In this document: piece by piece, positions 22,100 to 30,537 of the stretch
Position numbering within the stretch: the stretch's first letter is position 1
How the letters are laid out: every line of letters begins with the position of its first letter
Assembly (NCBI RefSeq): GCF_019061125.1
Contig: NZ_JAHQYI010000001.1
Span: 1,736,001 to 1,800,000 of the forward strand
DNA: 64,000 nt
Source: Microbacterium sp. NC79
GTDB lineage: Bacteria > Actinomycetota > Actinomycetes > Actinomycetales > Microbacteriaceae
Direction: 5' to 3'
Made by a program: the position numbers and the translations under genes
The notes under the pieces: generated by a model
Database searches by the model: none
What the model saw: the letters and a program-made list of their open reading frames with translations, nothing else
Told to the model about the DNA's origin: nothing

Positions 22100-22906
22100 C
22101 TAGCTCTTCGTGCGCTGGGCGAACGCCGATTCGTAGAGACACACGCTGGCGGCTGTTGCCAGGTTGAGCGATTCGGCACGTCCGTAGATCGGCAGCTTCA
22201 GTGCGCGATCAGCCAGCGCGAGCGCTTCGTCTTCCAGACCACGCGCCTCGTTACCGAACAGCCAAGCCGTGGGCTGTGCCAGAACGCCAGCAGATCGCGC
22301 TTCGAGGAGGTCCTCCCCCTTGACGTCTGCCGCGATGGTGGTGAGCCCCGCTTCCCGACACCGCGACATCACGTCGGCGACATCGGCGCCCACCACGATC
22401 GGAACGTGAAAGAGCGAACCGGTCGTGGAGCGCACGACCTTCGGGTTGTAGGGATCAACGGTCTTGCCCGTCAAGATCACACCGTCTGCACCCGCTGCAT
22501 CAGCCGCACGAATAATGGTTCCCAGGTTTCCAGGGTCACGCACCTGCTCACACACAGCGAGGAGCACGGGACGGGCAGCGAACACCTCGTCAAGGGTCGC
22601 AGGCCACTGCTTAGCAACGGCGATCACGCCCTGCGGTGTCACGGTGTCTGCCATCGCGTCAAGCACAGCCTCACTCGCAAGCGTGACCGAAATGCGGTTT
22701 CGGTCAGCACCTTCGCGGAGGTCAGCGTGCCGCTCCCACGCGGCCGGCGTGGCATACAGATCGACGATACTGTCGGAGCGAAACTGCAGCGCCTCACGCA
22801 CTGCCTGTGGCCCTTCCAACAGGAACAGACCTGACTCATTGCGCGCACTGCGCTTCGTCAACTTGGAAACAGCGCGCACGCGCGGGGACCGTGGGTTCTC
22901 GAGCAC
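22100..22906 (-). CDS. TrmH/SpoU family RNA 2'-O-methyltransferase
   Basis: 268 residues from GTG at 22906; TAGACT sits 6 nt upstream, so leaderless. An N-terminal substrate-binding domain (about 10-95) is followed by the SPOUT knot domain. Motif 1 is around DPGNLGTIIRAADAAG, motif 2 FGNEARGLE and motif 3 LNLATAASVCLYE. It probably methylates a ribose in 23S rRNA; the exact site cannot be read. It follows rplT on the same strand, a widely conserved neighbour. Confidence 0.92.
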   Translation of the reverse strand: MLENPRSPRVRAVSKLTKRSARNESGLFLLEGPQAVREALQFRSDSIVDLYATPAAWERHADLREGADRNRISVTLASEAVLDAMADTVTPQGVIAVAKQWPATLDEVFAARPVLLAVCEQVRDPGNLGTIIRAADAAGADGVILTGKTVDPYNPKVVRSTTGSLFHVPIVVGADVADVMSRCREAGLTTIAADVKGEDLLEARSAGVLAQPTAWLFGNEARGLEDEALALADRALKLPIYGRAESLNLATAASVCLYESAFAQRTKS

Positions 22907-22912
22907 GTCTTC

Positions 22913-22918
22913 AGTCTA
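22913..22918 (-). promoter_or_regulatory. -10 box of the trmH promoter
   Basis: TAGACT on the minus strand, 6 nt before the GTG start, downstream of the infC-rplT terminator. Confidence 0.5.
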
Positions 22919-22977
22919 TGGTTGCGCGTTGACCGCATGAGCGAGCGGCACGTGAATTCTGTCCCCAGAAATGCACC

Positions 22978-23008
22978 AAGGGCGCCCTCTTCGTCAGAGG
23001 ACGCCCTT
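22978..23008 (-). terminator. Terminator of infC-rpmI-rplT
   Basis: Interrupted 12 bp stem AAGGGCG-c-CCTCT / AGAGG-a-CGCCCTT with a 5 nt loop, 15 bp after the rplT stop. Confidence 0.75.
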
Positions 23009-23022
23009 GGGAAGCGAAAAGC

Positions 23023-23409
23023 TTATGCAGCCGACTTCGGTGCGTTGACGTCTGCAGGCAGAGCAGCCTTGGCAGCAGCAACGAGCTTCGTGAACGTGGC
23101 AGCGTCGTTGACAGCGAGGTCAGCGAGCATACGACGGTCAACCTGGATGCCAGCAAGGCCGAGGCCCTGGATGAAACGGTTGTACGTCATGCCGTTTGCG
23201 CGGGTGGCAGCGTTGATGCGCTGGATCCACAGGCGGCGGAAGTTGCCCTTGTTCTTACGACGGTCGCGGTATGCGTAGACGAGCGAGTGGGTGACCTGCT
23301 CTTTCGCCTTACGGTACAGACGCGAACGCTGTCCGCGGTAGCCGGATGCGCGCTCGAGAATAACGCGGCGCTTCTTGTGGGCGTTAACCGCCCGCTTTAC
23401 ACGTGCCAT
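23023..23409 (-). CDS. rplT: 50S ribosomal protein L20
   Basis: 128 residues, starting [15 protein letters not shown] as in all L20 proteins. The first half is highly basic and binds 23S rRNA early in large-subunit assembly; the C-terminal globular half also serves as translational repressor in some bacteria. Third gene of the infC-rpmI-rplT operon. Confidence 0.98.
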   Translation of the reverse strand: MARVKRAVNAHKKRRVILERASGYRGQRSRLYRKAKEQVTHSLVYAYRDRRKNKGNFRRLWIQRINAATRANGMTYNRFIQGLGLAGIQVDRRMLADLAVNDAATFTKLVAAAKAALPADVNAPKSAA

Positions 23410-23441
23410 TTCTGGTGTTCCTAATCTTCAAACGGGCGCTA

Positions 23442-23636
23442 TTAGCGGCCGAGGAGCTTCTTGATGACCTTGAAGTCCGCACCAGATACAACCTGGTCGG
23501 CGTTCAGGCGACGCTTACGCTTGCTGGCCTTGACCTCAAGGTTGTGGCGCATACCTGCCTGCTGCTTCATGATCTTGCCGCTACCGGTGACCTTGAAGCG
23601 CTTCTTGCTGCCCGAGTGGGTCTTCTGCTTCGGCAT
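23442..23636 (-). CDS. rpmI: 50S ribosomal protein L35
   Basis: 64 residues from ATG at 23636 behind AAGAGAAG. Lys/Arg-rich, with the conserved [21 protein letters not shown] opening and LLGR end. Binds 23S rRNA. It lies 64 nt after infC and 32 nt before rplT. Confidence 0.98.
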   Translation of the reverse strand: MPKQKTHSGSKKRFKVTGSGKIMKQQAGMRHNLEVKASKRKRRLNADQVVSGADFKVIKKLLGR

Positions 23637-23700
23637 CTTCTCTTCCTTAGTGTTTCGCCCTAGGGGCGTCTGGGTTCGCCCGGGGGCGAGGCTTATGTGC

Positions 23701-24327
23701 CTATTCGGCGGAATCCGAGGAGGACTCGGCTGCGCTCGGCGCCTTGTCCGTACGCGCGTCACGAGCGGCCTGCTTCGACGCGGCACGAACAGCGTTCTGC
23801 TCAGCCTTCGTCTCAGACTTGTTCTTGTGCGGTCCGATCACCATCACCATGTTGCGGCCGTCGATCGTCGGATTCGACTCGACGGTTCCGAACTCTGCGA
23901 CGTCTTCTGCGAACTTCTTCAGCAGGCGAACGCCCTGATCGGGACGCGACTGCTCACGACCGCGGAACAAGATCATTGCCTTGACCTTGTCGCCAGTCTT
24001 GAGGAAGCCCTCAGCGCGCTTGCGCTTGGTCTCGTAGTCGTGTGCATCGATCTTCAGGCGGAAACGCACCTCCTTGAGGACGGTGTTCGCCTGGTTGCGG
24101 CGAGCTTCCTTAGCCTTCTGAGCAGCTTCGTACTTGAACTTCCCGTAGTCCATGATCTTGACGACGGGAGGCTTCGAGTTAGGAGCAACCTCAACAAGGT
24201 CGAGGTCTGCTTCCTGTGCGAGGCGAAGCGCGACCTGAATGGCGACAACGCCAATCTGTTCGCCACCGGGGCCGACGAGTCGAACCTCCGGAACGCGAAT
24301 GCGCTCGTTGGTGCGGGGATCGCTGAT
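23701..24327 (-). CDS. infC: Translation initiation factor IF-3, AUC start codon
   Basis: 208 residues beginning at the non-canonical codon ATC (24325-24327). GAGGAG precedes it by 6 nt. An in-frame TGA lies 8 codons upstream with no ATG, GTG or TTG in between, and the next in-frame ATG is residue 59, past the conserved (I)[21 protein letters not shown]-terminus. IF-3 discriminates against non-AUG starts, and infC genes are known to use rare start codons for autoregulation. The C-terminus is an extended Ala/Ser/Lys-rich tail of about 35 residues after the usual PGPKK-like end (GPHKNK). Confidence 0.95.
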   Translation of the reverse strand: MSDPRTNERIRVPEVRLVGPGGEQIGVVAIQVALRLAQEADLDLVEVAPNSKPPVVKIMDYGKFKYEAAQKAKEARRNQANTVLKEVRFRLKIDAHDYETKRKRAEGFLKTGDKVKAMILFRGREQSRPDQGVRLLKKFAEDVAEFGTVESNPTIDGRNMVMVIGPHKNKSETKAEQNAVRAASKQAARDARTDKAPSAAESSSDSAE

Positions 24328-24480
24328 GCGGAACTCCTCTGGATGTGTGGTTCATAGCCACCGCGATACGAGGGTTCGTGTCGCGGGCGAAGGTATGATC
24401 ACTCCACCCGCACGACGTGAGACGCCGGCTTTGCACCCTAACTACCTCCGACAGATTCGGAGGCGGAGCGCAGACCCGGT
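24328..24480 (-). promoter_or_regulatory. Structured leader of the infC operon
   Basis: No gene. On the minus strand two hairpins can form. One is CCTCCGA-5 nt-TCGGAGG (24445-24463). The other is CGCGA..TCGCG with an inner ACGA/TCGT helix (24362-24385), ending about 25 nt before the infC Shine-Dalgarno. Possible site for IF-3 or L20 feedback; no known leader family recognised. A TAGGCT box further upstream (24482-24487, minus strand) could be the -10. Confidence 0.45.
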
Positions 24481-24572
24481 AGCCTAGAACGGCAAGCGCG
24501 GGTGGGATGTGATCCACTTTCGTACTGAGGCATAAGCCCCAGAGCCCGCATTAGTTTAGCAGAGAGTTAGAC

Positions 24573-24980
24573 GTGAACACGATTCCGGCCGAAAACAGCC
24601 ACGAACACGACCCTGAGCGCCTGGCTCAGTGGGAAAAAGCAGACCAGGCAGCGTCTGAGGCTGCGCGCGATATTGCCGATGTTCCCGCGGTCGAGGTCAT
24701 TACGACCGCAGCGGTTCACCTGCTTAGCGCTGCGGCAGTCAAGCTCGGCCTTGCAGACGACCCCAACGCCGCACAGCAGATCGACCTCGATGAGGCTCGC
24801 AAGCTGATCGATGCGCTTGCTGGGCTCATCACTGCAGGCGCGCCCGCCGTCAGCGACATGCACGCACGTTCGCTGCGTGATGGACTGCGCTCCGTGCAGC
24901 TCGCGTTCCGTGAGGCGTCGGCCATCCCCGACCCCATCGGTAAGGGGCCGGGCGAGAAGTGGACAGGTCCGGTCAACTAA
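24573..24980 (+). CDS. DUF1844 domain-containing protein
   Basis: 135 residues from GTG at 24573. All-helical acidic protein; the DUF1844 core covers roughly residues 38-115 (ITTAAVHLLSAAAVKLGL, then DLDEARKLIDALAGL). Function unknown. The gene sits divergent to infC in many actinobacteria, so the 245 bp between them serves both promoters. TAGTTT at 24552-24557 may be its -10. Confidence 0.9.
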   Translation: MNTIPAENSHEHDPERLAQWEKADQAASEAARDIADVPAVEVITTAAVHLLSAAAVKLGLADDPNAAQQIDLDEARKLIDALAGLITAGAPAVSDMHARSLRDGLRSVQLAFREASAIPDPIGKGPGEKWTGPVN

Positions 24981-24994
24981 GACCTGTTGTCCTG

Positions 24995-25027
24995 AGCGGG
25001 CGTTGATGCACAGCATCGGCGCCCGCT
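24995..25027 (+). terminator. Terminator of the DUF1844 gene
   Basis: Stem AGCGGGCG / CGCCCGCT with a 17 nt loop containing a small TGATGC/GCATC-like helix, followed by TTTGCGTTAATT. It also ends near the stop of the convergent SseB gene. Confidence 0.85.
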
Positions 25028-25032
25028 TTGCG

Positions 25033-25800
25033 TTAATTGGCGCGACTCAGCTTGACCGACAGAGAGTCAACGAGCACGGCAATGCGGTTATCGGCAGCCC
25101 AGCGCTGTGCGAGACGTTGCAAAACGGCATCGAGCTGCGACTGATCGAGCCCATCGACGAGCTGCAGCGTCACGATTAGCTCCGGGCCGCGAAGCCGGGC
25201 GTCAGGATCGCCTGAGGCCACCGTGAGGTCGATGACGGCCAGTTCCGTGCCGACGGATTCTTGCAGCGCCTGAAACACTTCTGGTGATTCGTGACTCGGC
25301 ACCCACGCCTCATCTTGCGCAAGGGCCCACACCGCGGGCCGACGCACAATGTACTCGGTCTCTGCGGTCGGGTCGACAACCAAGAGATCGGTCTGGTCTG
25401 ATGCGGCCGAGAGCGCGGCACGCACACCGGCCACGGGAATGGGTCGAGCGAGCGGATCCCACGTGCGCATCGAATCCACGCTCGTAAAGATCGGCAACAC
25501 GGTGCGCCCGTCAGGAGCGGCTACCGTCACAATCGACAGCTCCTGCGTCTTGTCGACGGTGAGGCCCGTCGGCCCAACGCCTTCGTCGCCCTTCTCCGCG
25601 ATCAGCGGGATGAGCACGCGCGCGGTGCGCAATGCCTCCACAATGGCGATCTGGTCGCCGGAACCATTGCGAAAGTTTGTGAGAGCGGCGAGCAGTGCGG
25701 GATCGGCTGAGCCGTCATCGCCGGCAGCAGGGTTGGGTTCGAATCGCCTGCCTTCCCAGGGCACGCCAGCCGAATCGGCAGTGTTAGTCTCCTGCGACAT
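25033..25800 (-). CDS. SseB family protein
   Basis: 255 residues from ATG at 25800; the first 17 nt overlap the end of priA, so the two are coupled. An N-terminal SseB-like fold (about 35-170) includes [31 protein letters not shown] and the late [17 protein letters not shown]-terminal domain (about 175-255) resembles the SseB C-terminal alpha/beta part. Role unknown; originally named as an enhanced serine-sensitivity protein in E. coli. Confidence 0.85.
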   Translation of the reverse strand: MSQETNTADSAGVPWEGRRFEPNPAAGDDGSADPALLAALTNFRNGSGDQIAIVEALRTARVLIPLIAEKGDEGVGPTGLTVDKTQELSIVTVAAPDGRTVLPIFTSVDSMRTWDPLARPIPVAGVRAALSAASDQTDLLVVDPTAETEYIVRRPAVWALAQDEAWVPSHESPEVFQALQESVGTELAVIDLTVASGDPDARLRGPELIVTLQLVDGLDQSQLDAVLQRLAQRWAADNRIAVLVDSLSVKLSRAN

Positions 25801-26530
25801 CCAGAGCCTCTGCCAGCGTGAATGCACCGGAGTACAACGCCTTGCCGATGATCGCGCCTTCAACGCCGAGCGGAACCAAATCACGCAGTTCTGCAATGTC
25901 ATCAAGCGACGAAATACCACCAGAGGCGACAACGGGCTTGACCGTGCGCGAGCAGACTTCGCGAAGCAGCTCGAGGTTGGGTCCGCGGAGGGTGCCGTCC
26001 TTCGTGACGTCGGTGACCACGTAGCGCGAGCATCCGGCGTCTTCCAGGCGCGCGAGCACTTCCCAAATGTCGCCTGCCTCTTGCGTCCATCCGCGAGCCG
26101 CCAGCGTGGTTCCGCGCACGTCAAGGCCGACAGCGATTGCTTCGCCGTAACGGCCAATAACGTTTGCCGCCCATTCTGGGTTTTCAAGCGCTGCGGTGCC
26201 GAGGTTGATGCGGGTGACACCCGTCTCGAGCGCTGCTTCCAGCGACGCGTCGTCGCGGATGCCACCGGAGAGCTCGACGTTCAGGCCGCGTACCTGCTTG
26301 ATGACGCGACGGATCACTGCGGTGTTCGCACCGCGGCCGAAAGCAGCGTCAAGGTCAACGAGGTGGAGCCATTCGGCGCCCTGCTCTTGCCACTGGGCGG
26401 CAGCGTCAACCGGGTCACCGTAGTTGGTTTCCGAGCCTGCCTCGCCCTGGGTCAGGCGCACGGCCTTTCCTCCTGCAACGTCAACAGCTGGCAACAGAGC
26501 CAACGCGGGAGTGTTCGTGAAGTCGTTCAT
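25784..26530 (-). CDS. priA: Phosphoribosyl isomerase (PriA/HisA)
   Basis: 248 residues from ATG at 26530, with TAGAGGAC upstream. (beta/alpha)8 barrel that isomerises ProFAR in histidine synthesis. In actinobacteria lacking trpF the same enzyme also does the tryptophan step. Seen: [15 protein letters not shown] with the catalytic Asp near 18, the GSETNYGDP loop, AFGRG, the second catalytic Asp in [15 protein letters not shown], and the phosphate-binding SGGISS. The GSETNYGD and DLDAAFGRG wording favours PriA over plain HisA. Confidence 0.93.
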   Translation of the reverse strand: MNDFTNTPALALLPAVDVAGGKAVRLTQGEAGSETNYGDPVDAAAQWQEQGAEWLHLVDLDAAFGRGANTAVIRRVIKQVRGLNVELSGGIRDDASLEAALETGVTRINLGTAALENPEWAANVIGRYGEAIAVGLDVRGTTLAARGWTQEAGDIWEVLARLEDAGCSRYVVTDVTKDGTLRGPNLELLREVCSRTVKPVVASGGISSLDDIAELRDLVPLGVEGAIIGKALYSGAFTLAEALDVAGD

Positions 26531-26571
26531 AAGTCCTCTAGCAAGCAACCTTCGTGCAAACGGCACAGATG

Positions 26572-27219
26572 TTAGAGCGTAGCCCCGCCCAGCGTGCCGA
26601 TCCAATTCTTCAGGAGTGTGATCCCGGCTTCGCCGGACTTTTCCGGGTGGAACTGGGTCGCCGACAGCGGCCCGTTCTCAACCGCAGCAATAAATCGTGA
26701 GTGGTGTGTTGCCCAGGTGACCTTGGGCTGTGGGAACGGCGGAATGACGTCGAGGGTCCACTCCTGCGCGGCGTTGGAATGCACGAAGTAGAACCGCTCG
26801 TTCTCAATGCCGCGGAAGAGTGCGCTGCCCTCCCCCACCTCCACCGTGTTCCAGCCCATGTGCGGCAGGACAGGGGCTTCGATCTCGCGGACGACACCTG
26901 GCCACTCGCCAAGGCCCTCAGCGCCAACACCGCGTTCGACACCTCGTTCGAACATGACCTGCATGCCCACACAAATACCGAGCACGTGGCGTCCGCCGGC
27001 GAGGCGGCGGTCGATCAGCTCTTCTGAGCGTTCGGCGCGCAGCGCGTCCATCACGGCAGCAAATGCACCGACACCAGGCACGACGAGACCGTGTGCCTCC
27101 ATGACGAGCTTCTTGTCTTTCGTCAAGCGGGCGTCGGCACCGGCGGCATCCAGTGCCTTAACGGCGGAGTGCACGTTGCCCGACCCGTAGTCGAGCACCG
27201 CAACAACCGGACGGGTCAC
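26572..27219 (-). CDS. hisH: Imidazole glycerol phosphate synthase, glutaminase subunit
   Basis: 215 residues. Class I amidotransferase supplying ammonia to HisF. The nucleophile Cys lies in [11 protein letters not shown] and the His/Glu pair in TQFHPEKSG. Its start overlaps hisB by 4 nt. HisF, the partner, is not in this window. Confidence 0.96.
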   Translation of the reverse strand: MTRPVVAVLDYGSGNVHSAVKALDAAGADARLTKDKKLVMEAHGLVVPGVGAFAAVMDALRAERSEELIDRRLAGGRHVLGICVGMQVMFERGVERGVGAEGLGEWPGVVREIEAPVLPHMGWNTVEVGEGSALFRGIENERFYFVHSNAAQEWTLDVIPPFPQPKVTWATHHSRFIAAVENGPLSATQFHPEKSGEAGITLLKNWIGTLGGATL

Positions 27220-27821
27220 AGCGCACCCTTCGTGCTCGGGATGCCCGAGACAAGCGGGTCAATCGACTTTGCCTGACGGAAGGCCCGGGCAAACGCCTTG
27301 AACTCAGCTTCGGCGATGTGGTGCGGGTCGCGACCGCCCTTCACGTTGACGTGAACGGTCAGGCCTGCGTTGAGGGTGATGGCCTCGAAAACGTGGCGGA
27401 CGAGGGAGCCAGTGAAGTGTCCGCCGATCAGGTGGAACTCGAAGCCTTCGGGCTCACCGGTGTGCACAAGGAAGGGGCGTCCTGAGATGTCGACAACGGC
27501 CTGAGCGAGGGCCTCGTCGAGCGGAACCAGGGCGTCGCCGTAGCGGGAGATTCCGGCCTTGTCGCCTAGCGCTTCGCGAATCGCCTGGCCGAGCACAATG
27601 GCGGTGTCTTCCACCGTGTGGTGCGCATCGATGTGGGTGTCGCCTGTGGCCTTCACGGTGAGGTCAGTCAGCGAGTGCTTGGCGAAGGCGGTCAGCATGT
27701 GATCGAAGAACGGCACGCTCGTGTCGATGGAGCTCTGACCGGTGCCGTCGAGGTTCAGTTCGAGCTCAATCGTGGATTCGCTCGTGGAACGGCGGCGGGA
27801 AGCAATACGGGGGGCGGTCAT
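27216..27821 (-). CDS. hisB: Imidazoleglycerol-phosphate dehydratase
   Basis: 201 residues, monofunctional actinobacterial form without the phosphatase domain. The two manganese-binding [13 protein letters not shown] signatures are [14 protein letters not shown] and [15 protein letters not shown]. Starts 2 nt after the hisC stop and overlaps hisH. Confidence 0.97.
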   Translation of the reverse strand: MTAPRIASRRRSTSESTIELELNLDGTGQSSIDTSVPFFDHMLTAFAKHSLTDLTVKATGDTHIDAHHTVEDTAIVLGQAIREALGDKAGISRYGDALVPLDEALAQAVVDISGRPFLVHTGEPEGFEFHLIGGHFTGSLVRHVFEAITLNAGLTVHVNVKGGRDPHHIAEAEFKAFARAFRQAKSIDPLVSGIPSTKGAL

Positions 27822-27823
27822 AC

Positions 27824-28903
27824 TCAGAATCCTAGCGAGGCGAGGGCGTCAAGGAACGCGGTGGTTTCTTCTTCGGTTCCGGCTGACACACGCATGTGTC
27901 CGGGGATACCGACGTCGCGGATCAGAATGCCGCGTTCGAACAGGGCTTGAAAGGTTGCCTGCGGGTCAGCTACCCCACCGAACAGCACGAAGTTTGTCCA
28001 TGATTCGTAGGGGCGATAGCCAAGTGCTGCGAGGGTCGCGGAGATGCGGTCACGCTGTTCCACAATGTCGTCAACGGTCGCCAGCATCGTGTCGGCGTGA
28101 CGCAGGGCAGCCAGCGCCGCGACCTGCGTCAACGCGCTGAGGTGATAGGGCAACCGGACGAGCCGGAGCGCGTCAATGAAGGCGGGGTCAGCTGCAAGGT
28201 ATCCGACGCGAGCACCAGCAAAGGCGAAGGCCTTACTCATGGTGCGTGAGACCACCAGACGGGGGCGAGATTCCAGGAGCGTGAGAGCGCTCGGGGCATC
28301 GTGCGGGGCGAACTCAAAGTAGGCCTCATCGACGACGACGATGCCGTCAGTTGCGTCGTATACGGCTTCGATGACATCAAGTGTCAGCGGCGTTCCTGTG
28401 GGGTTGTTCGGCGCACACAGCAGCACCACATCCGGCTTCACTTCCTGCACTTGTGCGACAGCGGAAGCCGCAGCCAGCGAGTAGTCGGCGCCGCGTTCGC
28501 CTGCGAACCATGTCGCGCCGGTCGCGCGGGTCAGCAGCGGGTACATGGAGTATGTCGGCCCGAAACCCATCACCGTGCGCCCGGGGCCCGCAAACGCCTG
28601 CAGAATGTGTTGTAGCACCTCGTTTGAGCCGTTCGCCGCCCATATCTGGTCGGCTGTCAACCCGTGACCGAGGTAGTGAGCAAACGCCTCGCGCAGCAGC
28701 GTGAACTCGCGGTCTGGATACCGGTTGAGGTCGCGCACCGCGAACGAGAGGGACTCAACAATGTCACTCGTCACCGAATCCGGAATGGGATGCGTGTTCT
28801 CGTTAACGTTCAGTGCGACCGGAAGCGGCGCCTGTGGGGCGCCGTACGGAGTCATCCCGCGAAACTCGTCGCGGATGGGCAGATCACTGAAGGAGATCGT
28901 CAC
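27824..28903 (-). CDS. hisC: Histidinol-phosphate aminotransferase
   Basis: 359 residues from GTG at 28903; TACCAT lies exactly 6 nt upstream. PLP enzyme of class II aminotransferases. The PLP lysine is in [29 protein letters not shown] and DEAYFEF complete the site. First gene of hisC-B-H-priA-sseB. hisD, hisG, hisF and hisI are absent here. Confidence 0.96.
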   Translation of the reverse strand: MTISFSDLPIRDEFRGMTPYGAPQAPLPVALNVNENTHPIPDSVTSDIVESLSFAVRDLNRYPDREFTLLREAFAHYLGHGLTADQIWAANGSNEVLQHILQAFAGPGRTVMGFGPTYSMYPLLTRATGATWFAGERGADYSLAAASAVAQVQEVKPDVVLLCAPNNPTGTPLTLDVIEAVYDATDGIVVVDEAYFEFAPHDAPSALTLLESRPRLVVSRTMSKAFAFAGARVGYLAADPAFIDALRLVRLPYHLSALTQVAALAALRHADTMLATVDDIVEQRDRISATLAALGYRPYESWTNFVLFGGVADPQATFQALFERGILIRDVGIPGHMRVSAGTEEETTAFLDALASLGF

Positions 28904-29029
28904 TACTCCATGGTAGGTCTGCGGTAGGCGGCCGCGGAAACCGGGCGGTCGAACATTACGCAGGGTCTCGATACGGCTGGCCTGATCCTCAGCGCGGCGC
29001 GCTTGAGCGCGTGCATGATCGCGGCGGTG

Positions 29030-29434
29030 TTACTTCGTGAATTCAGCGGGAATGGCCAGCGTCTGGCCTGGCGTGATCGCTGAAGAGGGCAGCGCGTTCA
29101 GTGAGATCATGCCATCGATAACATCGCGGGGGTCTGCGTGCGGTGCTACATCGCTCGCGATCGACCACAGCGAGTCGCCTGGCATCACGTTGATCGTTTC
29201 GAATGTTGCCTGCACGCCCTCATCGAGGGAAGCCTGCGCAGAACCACCACTCAGTACGGCGAAGGCGATAGCAGCCACGACGGGAAGAGCAACGACGGCT
29301 GCGAGTACGCGGCGGCCGCGATCGGTCATCCGAAGGCGCGTGGCGACCGCAGAATGACCAGCCACAGCAACCACACCGGGCCCCGAAACGACGCGAGCCG
29401 GACGAGCGGTGGCGTTGATGCTGATGGTGCTCAT
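29030..29434 (-). CDS. LysM peptidoglycan-binding domain protein
   Basis: 134 residues with an AAGGAGG ribosome binding site. A basic N-terminus is followed by one hydrophobic helix (about 44-65), acting as anchor or signal. A single LysM domain (about 83-130) follows, with [30 protein letters not shown] and PGQTLAIP. It probably binds cell-wall glycan. Divergent from lexA across a shared control region, an arrangement usual in actinobacteria. Confidence 0.92.
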   Translation of the reverse strand: MSTISINATARPARVVSGPGVVAVAGHSAVATRLRMTDRGRRVLAAVVALPVVAAIAFAVLSGGSAQASLDEGVQATFETINVMPGDSLWSIASDVAPHADPRDVIDGMISLNALPSSAITPGQTLAIPAEFTK

Positions 29435-29515
29435 GATTCCTCCTTGTGGTGCGCTTCGCTTCCAACCCTCGGCCGGGAGGGCCGGAAGCGAAGCTACGTT
29501 CCGAATCTATGTTCT

Positions 29516-29627
29516 ATGTTCGAACATGTCAACCTGTTTTTCGAACGACTTCGAAAAAAATCTTTCAACACACTCGAACAAAAGTCTTTGTTTATCCGAA
29601 AAGTCGGATACGGTTTCGATAGCGAAA
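29516..29627. promoter_or_regulatory. lysM-lexA control region with LexA-box-like palindromes
   Basis: Unusually AT-rich. It holds ATGTTCGAACAT (29516-29527), TTCGAA-CGAC-TTCGAA (29539-29554), CTCGAACAAAAG (29573-29584), TATCCGA-AAAG-TCGGATA (29593-29610) and TTTCG-ATAG-CGAAA (29614-29627). Three palindromes share an N4 spacer. The actinobacterial LexA consensus TCGAAC-N4-GTTCGA is only partly matched, so these are candidate LexA autoregulation sites rather than certain ones. Confidence 0.5.
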
Positions 29628-29678
29628 GCACATCATCAACCTCCGACATTGGTCGCTGGGTGGCAAAAGGAGAACGCA

Positions 29679-30374
29679 ATGAGCGCGGAAGAGACTGCGA
29701 GTGGTCCGGGCAATGAGGCCCCACGTACACGTCGCCGCAAGAACCTCAGCGACAAACAAATGGCGATCCTCGAAGTGATCCAACGTTCCATCGCGCGTCA
29801 CGGCTATCCGCCGAGCATGCGCGAAATTGGCGACGCGGTAAACCTCAAGTCGCTGAGTAGCGTTACTCACCAACTGGGTCAGCTCGAACTGAGCGGATAC
29901 CTGCGTCGCGATCCCGGTAAGACTCGCGCGATGGAGGTGCTGATCGATCTTCCTGGCATCGCCGCCGAGAACCCGGCCGATGCCGCACCGTCCGTCGGCG
30001 ATGCCGCACTGGTTCCGCTCGTCGGTCAGATTGCAGCAGGCGTTCCGATCACGGCGGAGCAACAGGTCGAAGAGATCTTCCCACTCCCCCGCCAGCTTGT
30101 TGGCAAGGGCGAACTGTTCATGCTGAAGGTGAACGGTGAGTCGATGATCGATGCCGCGATCTGCGATGGCGACTGGGTTGTCGTGCGCGTGCAGAGCGAC
30201 GCGGAAAACGGCGACATCGTGGCGGCCATGCTGAACGATGAGGCCACCGTGAAGGTTTTGCGTCGTCGTGACGGCCACACCTGGCTACTCCCCCGCAACA
30301 GTGCTTTTGAGCCCATCCTTGGCGACCAGGCCACGATTCTCGGCAAGATTGTTGCGGTGCTGCGCGCCGTGTAA
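29679..30374 (+). CDS. lexA: SOS repressor LexA
   Basis: 231 residues from ATG at 29679 behind AAGGAG. An N-terminal winged helix (about 22-90, with [25 protein letters not shown]) binds DNA. The self-cleavage Ala-Gly is in QIAAGVP. The catalytic dyad is Ser in NGESMID and Lys in EATVKVL. RecA filaments trigger cleavage and induce the SOS genes; recA itself is 13 kb away with a matching operator. Confidence 0.97.
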   Translation: MSAEETASGPGNEAPRTRRRKNLSDKQMAILEVIQRSIARHGYPPSMREIGDAVNLKSLSSVTHQLGQLELSGYLRRDPGKTRAMEVLIDLPGIAAENPADAAPSVGDAALVPLVGQIAAGVPITAEQQVEEIFPLPRQLVGKGELFMLKVNGESMIDAAICDGDWVVVRVQSDAENGDIVAAMLNDEATVKVLRRRDGHTWLLPRNSAFEPILGDQATILGKIVAVLRAV

Positions 30375-30390
30375 TCTGCAGCATCCTCCT

Positions 30391-30432
30391 GAGGACTTTC
30401 GCGAGCCGATCCGTCGGCAAGCGAAAGTCCTC
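30391..30432 (+). terminator. lexA terminator
   Basis: Perfect 12 bp stem GAGGACTTTCGC / GCGAAAGTCCTC, 18 nt loop, followed by TTGCTGTTTG. Confidence 0.8.
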
Positions 30433-30490
30433 TTGCTGTTTGCGCTGATCGTCGCGCCACGGTTCCGGCATCAGCGCCACACAAAGCGAA

Positions 30491-30522
30491 AGCCCGCCCC
30501 ACTCGATTGAGTAGGGCGGGCT
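30491..30522 (-). terminator. metE terminator
   Basis: Stem AGCCCGCCC / GGGCGGGCT extended by ACTC/GAGT inside; on the minus strand it is followed by TTCGCTTTGTG. It lies 16 bp past the metE stop. Confidence 0.85.
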
Positions 30523-30537
30523 GTGAGCTGTCGCGCG

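Noticed and set aside
28996..29011. CGCGCT/AGCGCG as terminator after the lysM gene
   Set aside because: Two-nucleotide loop and no U-tract; not a convincing terminator.
29639..29651. CCTCCGACATTG shared by the lexA and recA upstream regions
   Set aside because: Orientation relative to the genes differs, and 12-base coincidences are expected many times in 64 kb.
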